Below are positions 8,895 through 16,835 of a DNA stretch of 50,107 nucleotides, piece after piece. Under the pieces are notes generated by a model. That model was not told the DNA's origin. It saw nothing but the letters and a program-made list of their open reading frames with translations, and searched no databases. The stretch is from Caryophanales bacterium UBA6259 (GTDB lineage: Bacteria > Bacillota > Bacilli > Tepidibacillales > Tepidibacillaceae), in the NCBI GenBank assembly GCA_002441135.1, contig DJVJ01000042.1, positions 62,697 through 112,803 on the forward strand. The letters run 5' to 3'. The position numbers and the translations under genes were made by a program. The first letter of the stretch is position 1; each line of letters starts with the position of its first letter.

Positions 8895-8924
8895 AAAGCC
8901 GAGGGCAATTAACCTTCGGCTTTC
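8895..8924 (+). terminator. Terminator after CoA-disulfide reductase
   Basis: AAAGCCGAGG (8895-8904) pairs with CCTTCGGCTTT (8913-8923) with one bulge. The T-tract is weak. Confidence 0.6.
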
Positions 8925-9009
8925 AGCTTCTTATCATCAATTATTTTTCTCAATCAGTTAGTTAATATATGAAATCTATTTTATTGGTTCGAAATGGAGG
9001 TAAATAATT

Positions 9010-9477
9010 ATGTTAAGTCTATCAATCCCAGGCCAAGAGCTTTTAGAGATAGAACATCTTGTTCTTGATTTTAATGGAACTATTGGTTTAGATGGAAAAG
9101 TAATAGAAGGTGTAAAAGAGCGATTAGAGAAGATAAGCCAATCATTAAAAATTCATGTTATCACTGCGGATACTAATGGAAGTGTACATCAAGAATGTGC
9201 TAACTTGCCAGTAGAGGTGTATGTAATAGGAAAAGAAAAGCAAGATGAGGAAAAAGAACGCTTTATTCAGGGAGTAAACGGTTTGGCTATTGCGATTGGT
9301 AATGGAGTCAATGATGAGAAAATGTTTAAATCAGCTTCATTAGCCTTTGCATTAATGGGGCAAGAGGGAATCTCGACAAAATCTTTGTTATCTAGTGATA
9401 TTGTCTTTCACCATATTCATGATGCACTTGATCTGGTTCTTAAGCCAAATCGACTAATTGCTACCTTAAGAAAGTAG
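9010..9477 (+). CDS. Soluble P-type-ATPase-like HAD hydrolase
   Basis: The 155-residue protein keeps only the HAD core of a P-type ATPase. It has the nucleophile motif LDFNGTIGLDG (motif I, with Asn in place of the second Asp of ordinary DxD phosphatases), motif II VITADTNGS, a Lys in IGKEKQDE, and motif IV AIGNGVNDEKM. This is the pattern of COG4087, 'soluble P-type ATPase'. There are no transmembrane segments. The family's substrate is unknown. The start ATG has GGAGGT behind it. It stands alone between two terminators. Confidence 0.8.
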   Translation: MLSLSIPGQELLEIEHLVLDFNGTIGLDGKVIEGVKERLEKISQSLKIHVITADTNGSVHQECANLPVEVYVIGKEKQDEEKERFIQGVNGLAIAIGNGVNDEKMFKSASLAFALMGQEGISTKSLLSSDIVFHHIHDALDLVLKPNRLIATLRK

Positions 9478-9566
9478 AGTAATTACGATGATAGGCAGTT
9501 AACTACCAAATTTTGATTATGTTTTAGTATTTAATTAGCGATCCTTATTCATCCTATATAAGAGAA

Positions 9567-9591
9567 ATGAGTAGCTTATGAAGCTACTCAT
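9567..9591. terminator. Bidirectional terminator between HAD and thioesterase genes
   Basis: ATGAGTAGCTT (9567-9577) and AAGCTACTCAT (9581-9591) form an 11-bp perfect stem, followed by TTTTG on the plus strand and TTTCTC on the minus strand. The stem overlaps the stop codon of the thioesterase gene. Confidence 0.75.
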
Positions 9592-9989
9592 TTTGTTCCT
9601 TTGGAAGCGACTTTCTCTAAAAATCTTACTTCGTCGATGATATATCGCTCATGAACGCCTTCTCCAATTAGGCCCACTTCATCATAGGCTTCTACTCTAA
9701 AAGTGATTCGTTTGCCATTAACTTGTGTAACCTCTGCTTTTGCAATTACCTTCATTCCTATTGGTGTAGCAGCGACATGATTGACTTGAATCAATGTTCC
9801 AACCGTTCCAAATCCATCAGGCAGAAAAGACTGTACGGCGTCCATTGCTGCTCCTTCCATTAAACCTATCATAGCTGGAGTTGCGAAAACCTCAATAGCA
9901 CCACTCCCATATTTTTTTGCTGTATTGTCCTGATTTACTAGCAACTCTCTTTCTGCTTTAAAACCAACTTGGATATTATTGATATCCAC
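9588..9989 (-). CDS. Hotdog-fold thioesterase (FlK-like)
   Basis: A 133-residue single hotdog domain. The segment GAIEVFATPAMIGLMEGAAMDAV matches the helix region of the fluoroacetyl-CoA thioesterase-like group, and TLIQVNHVAATPIGMKV the following strand. It probably hydrolyses a small acyl-CoA, perhaps as housekeeping for damaged or toxic CoA esters; the substrate is not known. It starts at GTG 9989, behind GAGGAGG. It has no operon partner. Confidence 0.8.
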   Translation of the reverse strand: MDINNIQVGFKAERELLVNQDNTAKKYGSGAIEVFATPAMIGLMEGAAMDAVQSFLPDGFGTVGTLIQVNHVAATPIGMKVIAKAEVTQVNGKRITFRVEAYDEVGLIGEGVHERYIIDEVRFLEKVASKGTK

Positions 9990-10184
9990 GAAAAAACCTC
10001 CTCTTTTTTAGTTTCTTTATAATTCCTATTATATTCTTTTGGTAATAAAAATTAAAATTAACATATGGCATAAATAGTTAATTATGAATTTCTCTTTTTT
10101 ACTTTTACCTTGTACAAAGATATGATAAGATATAAAAATCACTACAACACGTTAAAGCGTATATGCATAAAAGGGGAAAAGGTT

Positions 10185-11534
10185 ATGGAAAATAGAGAGC
10201 AATGGACAACAAAATCCGGTTTCATACTAGCAGCTGCAGGCTCTGCGATTGGTTTAGGCAATATTTGGAGGTTTCCATTTTTAGTAGGAGAAAATGGTGG
10301 AGCAGCTTTTGTTTTTATTTATCTTTTCTTTATTATTTTTATTGGTTTGTTTTTAATGATTGGTGAGATTGCAATTGGTCGCCAAGGTAAGGCAAATGTT
10401 TTTGATAGCTATAAAAAAATAAAACCTAATTCTAATTGGCATATCATTGGTTCAATGGGTGTGCTTTTAAATTTTGTTATCTTAAGCTTTTATTCAGTTG
10501 TATCTGGATGGTCTTTATATTACTTAGTGAAATCGATAACAGATCTATTTAAAGAGAAATCATCGGAAATTAACTATCAACTACAATTTGAACAGTTTAT
10601 CGCTGATCCAATCTCTCCAGTTTTATATCAGGGTTTATTAATGATGCTGGTGATCTGGATTGTAATGTCTGGAGTAAAAAATGGAATTGAGCGTTGGAAT
10701 AACTTTTTAATGCCGACCTTATTTCTGTTGTTATTTTTACTAGCAATTCGAAGTCTTTTTTTAAGTGGTTCAAGTGAAGGATTATCCTTCTTTCTAAATC
10801 CTGATTTTTCTAAGATTAACGGACAAGTAATTTTAACTGCTCTCGGCCAGGCATTTTTCAGCTTAGGTTTAGCATCAGGGATGTATGTAACTTATGGTAG
10901 TTATTTAAAGGATAAATCCAATATTCCGCTTAATTCAGTTGGAATTATCTTTTTTGATACCTTAGTAGCTATTTTAGCTGGTATAATTATTTTTCCTGCC
11001 GTTTTTTCGTATGGAATTGATCCAGCAGGTGGCCCCGGTTTAGTCTTTATTACATTTCCAATGATATTTGCTGATATGGCATTTGGTGAATATTATGCTA
11101 TATTATTTTTCTTCTTTATATTTGTAGCTGCTTTTACCTCTGCTATTTCTTTGTTAGAGGTAGTAAGTAATTTTATTGAGGAAAAATTCTTAATCACAAG
11201 AAAAAAAGCAACATTAATTATGGGATTCGTTGTTTTTATAGTAGGTATACCTAATACCCTTTCCTTTGGAGTTTTATCCAATGTTAAATTTTTAGGTAAT
11301 ACTATCTTTTCTTGGTTTGATATCTTTTCATCAAATATATTAATGCCATTAAGTGGTTTATTATTAAGTATTTTCTTAGGATGGATCTGGACTCCGGAGA
11401 AAGTGAAGGAAGAAATTGAAAAAGAAGGTGTTCCATTTCCGTTTTTTAGAGTGTGGCGTTTCTTTTTGCAATATATTATTCCTGTTTCAATTTTTCTTGT
11501 TTTCATTCAAAACATATTAGGGCTAAAATTCTGA
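10185..11534 (+). CDS. Sodium-dependent NSS-family amino-acid symporter
   Basis: A 449-residue membrane protein of the neurotransmitter:sodium symporter family (LeuT, TnaT). The first segment has the diagnostic AAAGSAIGLGNIWRFPFLVGENGGAAF with the unwound helix 1 and Na+ ligands, and about 11-12 hydrophobic segments follow. It ends in a short basic C-terminal tail after segment 12. The frame opens earlier (10110), but AAAGGGGAAAAGG precedes the ATG at 10185 and the family starts there. It likely imports a hydrophobic or aromatic amino acid with Na+. The leader holds AAAGCGTATA, also present in the TrpXYZ-like leader. Confidence 0.9.
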   Translation: MENREQWTTKSGFILAAAGSAIGLGNIWRFPFLVGENGGAAFVFIYLFFIIFIGLFLMIGEIAIGRQGKANVFDSYKKIKPNSNWHIIGSMGVLLNFVILSFYSVVSGWSLYYLVKSITDLFKEKSSEINYQLQFEQFIADPISPVLYQGLLMMLVIWIVMSGVKNGIERWNNFLMPTLFLLLFLLAIRSLFLSGSSEGLSFFLNPDFSKINGQVILTALGQAFFSLGLASGMYVTYGSYLKDKSNIPLNSVGIIFFDTLVAILAGIIIFPAVFSYGIDPAGGPGLVFITFPMIFADMAFGEYYAILFFFFIFVAAFTSAISLLEVVSNFIEEKFLITRKKATLIMGFVVFIVGIPNTLSFGVLSNVKFLGNTIFSWFDIFSSNILMPLSGLLLSIFLGWIWTPEKVKEEIEKEGVPFPFFRVWRFFLQYIIPVSIFLVFIQNILGLKF

Positions 11535-11624
11535 TTTTTTCCCTAGAATTGATGCAAAGTTTGATATACTATAATAGAAGAAAAAATACGATAAATAGTA
11601 TACAAGTGGAGCAGGAGGTTAACG

Positions 11625-13331
11625 ATGAAAATCTATAGAATTGACATGAAAAATTTAACGGTAAAAGAGGATCAAATAGAAAAATACAAAAATTTGGGCG
11701 GTAGGGCTTTAACTTCACAAGTGGTTCATGATGAAGTACCTGGACATGCTCATCCATTAGGACCTTATAATAAATTAGTCTTTGCAAATGGTTTATTAAC
11801 TGGTTCAGGTGCATCTAGTGCTGACCGTTATTCTATTGGTGCAAAAAGTCCATTAACAGGTGGAATTAAAGAAAGTAATGCCGGGGGAATTTCTGGTCTT
11901 AAGCTTGGACGACTTGGAATAAGAGGTCTTATTTTTGAAGGAATAAGAGAAGATTTCCAAATTATTCATATCTCCAAGAACGGTTTTAAATTCGATGATG
12001 CTACGCCAATCTTAGGTAAGGATTTAAGCGAAGCAGCAGAATGGTTAAGAGAAGAATACGGAAAGCATGTGGCTGTTTGGCTAATTGGTGTCGCAGGTGA
12101 ACAAAAAATGAATCTTGCTGGTATTGCTGGACAAGATAAAGAAGGACATCCTACTCGTTATAATGGTCGTGGAGGACTAGGTGCAGTTGCTGGATCAAAG
12201 GGAATCAAAGCGATTGTTCTTGATGATGAAGGGGTAGATAAGAGTCAACCGAAAGACAAGCAACGTTTCAGAGAGGCAATGAAACAATATCATACATGGT
12301 TAATGGAGACTCCAGGTACTGCAAAGGTATTCCCAGAACTAGGTACATCAGCTCTTGTTAGAACAACGAATACATTAGGGGCATTACCTACAAGGAATTT
12401 TTCCACAGGGTCCTTTGAGTTGTACGAAAACATCTCTGGCGAAACATTAAGAGAAACACTTTTGGAACGTGGTGGAGAAGGATCACCTACCCATGCATGT
12501 ATGCCAGGTTGTATCATTCGTTGTTCCAATGTTTATGCTGATAAAGCAGGAAAAAGAGTAACTTCTCCTTTAGAGTATGAAAATATTGGATTGTTAGGAT
12601 CTAATTTAGGTATTGGGGATTTAGATGATATTGCTGAAATCAATCGCCTTTGTAATGAATTTGGGGTAGATACGATTGAAACAGGTGGAGCACTAGGTGT
12701 ATTAATGTCTCAAAATGTAATCTCTTATGGTGACGTTCAGGGGGTTATTGAAGCATTAAATGATATGAAAGAAGGAAAGCCGTTAGGTCGAATTGTTGGA
12801 AGTGGTGCAGAAGTAGTTGGGAAAATCTATGGTGCATATCGTGTTCCAACCGCAAAGGGACAAACAATGCCTGCCTATGATCCACGCGGTATTAAAGGAT
12901 TAGGGGTAACTTATGCGACTTCTCCTATGGGTGCTGATCATACTGCGGGTCAAACAATTAGAGCACAAGTTGATCATCATTCTCCAAAGGACCAAGTAAA
13001 AACCTCCTTAGGCGCACAACAATCTGCTCCAATTTTTGATTATGCGGGCTTGTGCTTCTTTAGTGCCGGAGCGATTCAAGGACGTTGGGACATTATCGCT
13101 GATTTAATTAGTGCATATACAGGTCAGGAAATATCTGGTGAGTTTTTAAAGGATATGGGTAAAAATATCTTAAATACGGAACATTCATTTAATAAAATGG
13201 CTGGTTTCACAAAGGCGGATGATCGTTTGCCAGAGTATTTCTATCATGAAATGAACGAAGCAAGTAAAACAGTTTTTGATGTTCCACAGGAAGAACTAGA
13301 ATCTATAGGAGTCGAGGGTAATGCTCGTTAA
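11625..13331 (+). CDS. Aldehyde:ferredoxin oxidoreductase family (tungsten/molybdenum) enzyme
   Basis: A 568-residue AOR-family protein. It begins with the pterin-binding region (NLGGRALTSQVV, later GASSADRYSIGAKSPLTGG) and carries cluster cysteines C292, C296 and C300 (CMPGCIIRC) with the distal C477 (YAGLCFF), plus the conserved GLGVTYATSPMGADHTAG. It would bind W- or Mo-bis-pyranopterin and one [4Fe-4S] cluster, and oxidise an aldehyde (or work in reverse) with ferredoxin. The aldehyde is unknown. The first spacing is Cx3C rather than the Cx2C of Pyrococcus AOR. It starts at ATG 11625 behind GCAGGAGG and overlaps the next gene by 11 bases, so the two are translationally coupled. It is intracellular (no Tat motif). 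Confidence 0.9.
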   Translation: MKIYRIDMKNLTVKEDQIEKYKNLGGRALTSQVVHDEVPGHAHPLGPYNKLVFANGLLTGSGASSADRYSIGAKSPLTGGIKESNAGGISGLKLGRLGIRGLIFEGIREDFQIIHISKNGFKFDDATPILGKDLSEAAEWLREEYGKHVAVWLIGVAGEQKMNLAGIAGQDKEGHPTRYNGRGGLGAVAGSKGIKAIVLDDEGVDKSQPKDKQRFREAMKQYHTWLMETPGTAKVFPELGTSALVRTTNTLGALPTRNFSTGSFELYENISGETLRETLLERGGEGSPTHACMPGCIIRCSNVYADKAGKRVTSPLEYENIGLLGSNLGIGDLDDIAEINRLCNEFGVDTIETGGALGVLMSQNVISYGDVQGVIEALNDMKEGKPLGRIVGSGAEVVGKIYGAYRVPTAKGQTMPAYDPRGIKGLGVTYATSPMGADHTAGQTIRAQVDHHSPKDQVKTSLGAQQSAPIFDYAGLCFFSAGAIQGRWDIIADLISAYTGQEISGEFLKDMGKNILNTEHSFNKMAGFTKADDRLPEYFYHEMNEASKTVFDVPQEELESIGVEGNAR

Positions 13332-13539
13332 AATTACATCTAATGTACCTTACTTAAAAGGAATAGATGGTGATCATAAAGTAGACGGCAATCTGAGCGT
13401 AGAGGAATTATTGATTTCCTTAGGTGTTACATGGGACGAAGATGCGCTAGTCTTAATAAACGGTAAGTTCAGTCATGGGGATGAAAAGTTAGAAGACCAA
13501 GATCATATTCAATTACTTGTTCCAATTGCTGGTGGTTAG
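13321..13539 (+). CDS. MoaD/ThiS-like sulfur carrier coupled to AOR
   Basis: A 72-residue ubiquitin-fold protein ending LLVPIAGG. The terminal Gly-Gly is the thiocarboxylate site of MoaD/ThiS proteins that deliver sulfur to molybdopterin. It starts inside the end of the AOR gene (11-base overlap). That coupling is common for AOR loci and suggests a dedicated carrier for the W/Mo pterin of that enzyme (inference). A terminator follows, so the operon is just these two genes. Confidence 0.85.
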   Translation: MLVKITSNVPYLKGIDGDHKVDGNLSVEELLISLGVTWDEDALVLINGKFSHGDEKLEDQDHIQLLVPIAGG

Positions 13540-13561
13540 ATGAAGAATACAAAATTTATAG

Positions 13562-13592
13562 AGGAGTTCTCTAAATAGAGGACTCTTTTTTC
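13562..13592 (+). terminator. Terminator of the AOR-MoaD operon
   Basis: GAGTTCTCT (13564-13572) pairs with AGAGGACTC (13577-13585), one G-U pair, followed by TTTTTTC. Confidence 0.75.
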
Positions 13593-13653
13593 GTATAATC
13601 ATCGACATTGAAAAGCAAAATAAATAAGAATTAAGTATTAAGGAGGAAGAAAA

Positions 13654-14280
13654 ATGGCAAAGGTTTTATATATTACTGGAAATCCGAAAAGTGATGAAAC
13701 TTCAATGAGTCTATCGGTCGGCGCTGAATTTTTAAAAGCATATAGAAAGCAAAATCCGAATGATGAGGTTATTCAATTAGATTTATATAAAGACTATATT
13801 CCCTTAATTGATGCAGAGGTTTTTTCTGGTTGGGGTAGACTTTCAGAAAATCAAGAGCTCCTTGAAGGTGAACAAAAAAAGGTGTATCAGATTAATAGCT
13901 TAGTGGATCAATTTGTTGAGGTGGATAAGTATATTTTTGTAACACCAATGTGGAATCTTTCTGTTCCGCCGATGGTAAGAGCATATGTAGATTGTATTAT
14001 GATGGCAGGAAAAACATTCCGGTATACCGAAGCAGGACCTGAAGGATTATTAAAAGGGAAAAAGGCGGTTCATATACAAGCTCGTGGTGGATTTTACAGT
14101 GAAGGACCGGGAAGTGAAATTGAAATGGGGGACAAATATTTAAGAGCAATTTTAAACTTCATGGGAGTAGAAAATGTTCAATCTGTAATTATTGAAGGAC
14201 ATGCCTTTGATCCTTCTAAAGCGCCGGAAATTAAAAACAATGCCATTGATCAGGCCATTAATGTGGCAAATGAGTTTTAA
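13654..14280 (+). CDS. azoR: FMN-dependent NADH azoreductase
   Basis: A 208-residue flavodoxin-like protein. It has the N-terminal FMN loop ITGNPKSDETSMSLSVGAEFL, the conserved VTPMWNLSVPPMVRAYVDCIMMAGKTFRYTEAGPEGLLKGKKAV and the HIQARGGFYSEGPGSE loop. This is the AzoR/AcpD quinone and azo reductase group, which makes two-electron reductions of quinones with NADH and helps resist thiol and quinone stress. Strong AAGGAGG before ATG 13654. Monocistronic. Confidence 0.9.
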   Translation: MAKVLYITGNPKSDETSMSLSVGAEFLKAYRKQNPNDEVIQLDLYKDYIPLIDAEVFSGWGRLSENQELLEGEQKKVYQINSLVDQFVEVDKYIFVTPMWNLSVPPMVRAYVDCIMMAGKTFRYTEAGPEGLLKGKKAVHIQARGGFYSEGPGSEIEMGDKYLRAILNFMGVENVQSVIIEGHAFDPSKAPEIKNNAIDQAINVANEF

Positions 14281-14311
14281 ATTTAGGGAATAATGCAGGA
14301 AAATTAGGAAG

Positions 14312-14368
14312 CCAACCTACTGATTCATCCTTGAACAAATTCGGATATCATAAGGTTGGTTTTTTTTA
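14312..14368 (+). terminator. Terminator after azoR
   Basis: CCAACCT (14312-14318) and AGGTTGG (14353-14359) form the base of a long stem with an inner TGAT..ATCC/GGATATCA helix, then eight T residues. Confidence 0.8.
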
Positions 14369-14383
14369 TTTCTTATAAAACAT

Positions 14384-14412
14384 TTGAAAAAAAAACATAA
14401 ATCCTGTAAAAT
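14384..14412 (+). promoter_or_regulatory. Sigma-A promoter of fabI
   Basis: TTGAAA (14384-14389), 17-base spacer, TAAAAT (14407-14412) with TG just before it (extended -10). The FapR operator begins 12 bases downstream, at the expected transcription start. Confidence 0.7.
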
Positions 14413-14423
14413 TAAGAGTAAAT

Positions 14424-14442
14424 ATTAGTATCAGGTACTAAT
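14424..14442 (+). promoter_or_regulatory. FapR operator upstream of fabI
   Basis: ATTAGTATCAGGTACTAAT reads on the other strand as ATTAGTACCTGATACTAAT, which matches the known FapR palindrome of Bacillus lipid-synthesis genes. It overlaps the probable start of transcription, where FapR binding would block polymerase until malonyl-CoA releases it. No fapR gene is in the window. Confidence 0.85.
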
Positions 14443-14469
14443 TTATGATTGGAAAGGGGATACATTAGC

Positions 14470-15249
14470 GTGAATCAACTACTAGAAGGTAAGAATATAG
14501 TGGTAATGGGAGTTGCGAATAAAAGAAGTATAGCTTGGGCTATTGCAAAGTCCTTATATAATTCTGGAGCAAATTTAATATTTACTTATCAGGGAGAAAA
14601 ATTCGGGAAGAATTTGAAGCAATTAGTGGAAGAGGAAATGAAACAGTCATTAATGATGTATTCCTGTGATGTTACAAAAGATGAGGATATCAAACTTTTA
14701 TTTGAGGACTTAAGGAAGGATGTTGGGGTTATTCATGGTGTAGTACATAGTATTGCTCATGCAAAAGTGGAAGAGCTAGAAGGTCAGTTCATGAACACCT
14801 CAAGAGATGGTTATGCTATGGCACAGGACATTAGTGTATATTCCCTAGTGGCTGTTGCACGTGAAGCAGCTCCCTTAATGACAGAAGGTGGCGGGATTGT
14901 CACAATGTCTTATTTAGGTGGAGAGCGTGTCGTTAGAAATTATAATGTAATGGGTGTTGCAAAGGCTGCTTTAGAGGCTAGTGTTAGATATTTAGCCTAT
15001 GATTTAGGACCACAACAAGTTCGAGTTAATGCAATTTCAGCAGGTCCAATAAGAACACTTGCAGCAAAAGGGGTTAGCGATTTTAATTTTATCTTAAGTG
15101 AAATAGAAGAGAAAGCACCATTGCGCCGTACAACAGATCATGAAGAGGTTGGCGATACCGCATTATTCTTAATGAGTCATTTATCTCGTGGAGTAACTGG
15201 AGAGGTTATCCATGTAGATAGTGGATATCATGTTATTGGAATGGTTTAA
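14470..15249 (+). CDS. fabI: Enoyl-[acyl-carrier-protein] reductase [NADH] (FabI)
   Basis: A 259-residue atypical SDR that reduces trans-2-enoyl-ACP in the last step of each fatty-acid elongation cycle. It has the FabI cofactor motif VMGVANKRSIAWAIAKSL, the Q-G-E-K segment after strand 2 and the SIAHAK motif. The divergent catalytic triad Tyr-x6-Lys is in YNVMGVAKAALEA, and RVNAISAGPIRTLAAKG is present. The frame opens with a TTG at 14449, but AAAGGGG precedes a GTG at 14470 that gives the normal FabI N terminus, so GTG is chosen. The FapR operator just upstream explains its control by malonyl-CoA supply. Confidence 0.93.
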   Translation: MNQLLEGKNIVVMGVANKRSIAWAIAKSLYNSGANLIFTYQGEKFGKNLKQLVEEEMKQSLMMYSCDVTKDEDIKLLFEDLRKDVGVIHGVVHSIAHAKVEELEGQFMNTSRDGYAMAQDISVYSLVAVAREAAPLMTEGGGIVTMSYLGGERVVRNYNVMGVAKAALEASVRYLAYDLGPQQVRVNAISAGPIRTLAAKGVSDFNFILSEIEEKAPLRRTTDHEEVGDTALFLMSHLSRGVTGEVIHVDSGYHVIGMV

Positions 15250-15385
15250 TTAAAAAAAATACAAAAATATAAATCTTAACATTTTCTTGATATTTTGATA
15301 AAAGAATCTGAAAACCCTTTGGTTATGATAAGAATGTAAGAAGGATCTAGATCCCTTATAAAAAATTGTAAAGAGGTGTTGGAAG

Positions 15386-15955
15386 ATGAAAAAAATGAAA
15401 AAAATTCTGTATATCGGTGCTTTAGTGGGCGCAATGGGAATTGGCGCAATGTTTGGACCAGTACTTTCTTTTGCAGATGATACTGCAACAACAGCTCCAA
15501 CCTACCAGCCACAATTCCAAAATCAGCAAACAGGTGGAATGGGATTGAGAATGGGGCAATATTTTGCTGGCTCTATGAGCGAAGTAGTCGCAAAGGCTTT
15601 AAACATGTCAGTTGATGATTTATATGCAGAGCGTTTAACAGGAAAGTCCTTGGAACAAATTGCACAGGCTAAAGGACTTGAATCAAAACAATTATTAGCT
15701 CTACTTGTAGATGCAAAAAAAACACAGGTAGCAGAATTAGTTGAGAAAAAGGTCATTACGCAAGAACAAGCAAATTACATGTTAGAAAGATCGAATGCTA
15801 ATATGGAAGCGGCCATTAAAAGAACAGAGGTTGGCCCGATGAATGGTGGCAAAGGAATGATGGGTGGAAGACGCTTTAATCAAGATGGAAATACAAACTT
15901 TACACCTGGTCAAGGAAGAGGCTTTGGTGGCGGTCCTCGTTGGAACCAACAATAA
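15386..15955 (+). CDS. Secreted Met/Gly/Gln-rich protein of unknown function, linked to a two-component system
   Basis: The 189-residue protein starts with a Sec signal peptide (KKMKKILYIGALVGAMGIGAM...FADDT, about residues 1-32). A helical core follows (EVVAKALNMSVDDLYAERLTGKSLEQIAQAKG, then QANYMLERSNANMEAAIKR), resembling the repeat seen in DUF2680/YckD-type secreted proteins. The last 45 residues are a Gly, Met, Asn and Arg-rich tail (GGKGMMGGRRF, GRGFGGGPRW). Methionine-rich tails can bind soft metals, but that is only inference. RBS AGAGGTG. Its own terminator follows, and an OmpR-type response regulator and kinase lie immediately downstream, a common arrangement for envelope-stress or metal sensing. 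Confidence 0.7.
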   Translation: MKKMKKILYIGALVGAMGIGAMFGPVLSFADDTATTAPTYQPQFQNQQTGGMGLRMGQYFAGSMSEVVAKALNMSVDDLYAERLTGKSLEQIAQAKGLESKQLLALLVDAKKTQVAELVEKKVITQEQANYMLERSNANMEAAIKRTEVGPMNGGKGMMGGRRFNQDGNTNFTPGQGRGFGGGPRWNQQ

Positions 15956-15996
15956 TCATACTTAACCGTTGATTTTAACAAAATTAGTTACTTACT

Positions 15997-16026
15997 AGCC
16001 CTGAAGTCATTCTTCAGGGCTTTTTA
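15997..16026 (+). terminator. Terminator after the secreted-protein gene
   Basis: AGCCCTGAAG (15997-16006) and CTTCAGGGCT (16012-16021) form a perfect 10-bp stem followed by TTTTATT. Confidence 0.85.
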
Positions 16027-16056
16027 TTCGCTATAGACTTGGTAAAAGTCAAGCTT
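16027..16056 (+). repeat. Short intergenic repeat with hairpin, copy 2
   Basis: TTCGCTATAGACTTGG (16027-16042) is identical to 3442-3457. Here the following arm is imperfect (GACTT/AAGTC, 16036-16050). It lies between a terminator and a response-regulator gene. Confidence 0.4.
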
Positions 16057-16142
16057 TGCTAATCGATAAGGAAGTAAGAAAAAGGATTTTATCCATGGTT
16101 GACGAATCACATATTGTATAGCATGTTCTTGGAGGATATATA

Positions 16143-16832
16143 ATGAAAAAAACAATTTGTATTGTAGATGATGAACAAAAAATAAGAGAAATGGTACACT
16201 CCTATTTAATCAATGAAGGATATGATGTACGAGAAGCTGGAAGTGGAGAAGAAGCACTTCAGCTTCTTGAAAAGGAAAATATGGATTTAGTTTTATTAGA
16301 TATAATGATGCCAGGTATGGATGGATATCAAACTTTAAGGGAAATCAGGACAATTCAAAAAAAACTACCAGTAATTCTTCTTACTGCAAAAACAGACGAG
16401 TTTGATAAGCTACTTGGTCTAGAAATGGGAGCAGATGATTATATTACGAAACCATTTAGTTTAAGGGAATTAGTTGCTAGGATGAAGGCTGTGCTACGTA
16501 GAACCCAATCTGATGATCGAGACCGCGAAGAAGAAGTGATTGTTAAGGGAAATGTGAGGATTAATTTATCAACATATGAGGTTATTGTTCAAAATGAGCC
16601 GATAAGCTTAACACCAACAGAATTTAAAATTTTAGTAACTTTATTTCAAAAGCCAGGAAGAGTATATAGCCGTCTTCAGTTAATGAATATTGCGATGGGG
16701 GAAATCTATGCTAATTATGAACGTTCGATTGATACCCATGTTAGTAATCTACGAAAAAAAATTGAGGAAGATCCCGCGAATCCCAAATATATTCAAACCG
16801 TGTATGGAATTGGCTATAAGTGTGGTGGCTAA
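16143..16832 (+). CDS. OmpR/PhoB-family response regulator
   Basis: A 229-residue regulator. It has an N-terminal receiver domain with the acidic pair DDE at 9-11, phospho-acceptor D53 in LLDIMMPG, the Thr in LLTAKT and Lys in YITKPFS. A C-terminal winged helix (about 130-229) follows with SLTPTEFKILVTLF and the terminal VYGIGYKC. RBS is TTGGAGG. It is followed after 3 bases by its kinase gene, so the pair is one operon. The likely target is the adjacent secreted-protein gene or envelope genes (inference). Confidence 0.92.
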   Translation: MKKTICIVDDEQKIREMVHSYLINEGYDVREAGSGEEALQLLEKENMDLVLLDIMMPGMDGYQTLREIRTIQKKLPVILLTAKTDEFDKLLGLEMGADDYITKPFSLRELVARMKAVLRRTQSDDRDREEEVIVKGNVRINLSTYEVIVQNEPISLTPTEFKILVTLFQKPGRVYSRLQLMNIAMGEIYANYERSIDTHVSNLRKKIEEDPANPKYIQTVYGIGYKCGG

Positions 16833-16835
16833 TCG

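Noticed and set aside
11093..11506. 137-residue minus-strand frame inside the NSS symporter
   Set aside because: Shadow of a conserved plus-strand gene, with Lys/Asn-rich composition typical of antisense of a membrane protein.
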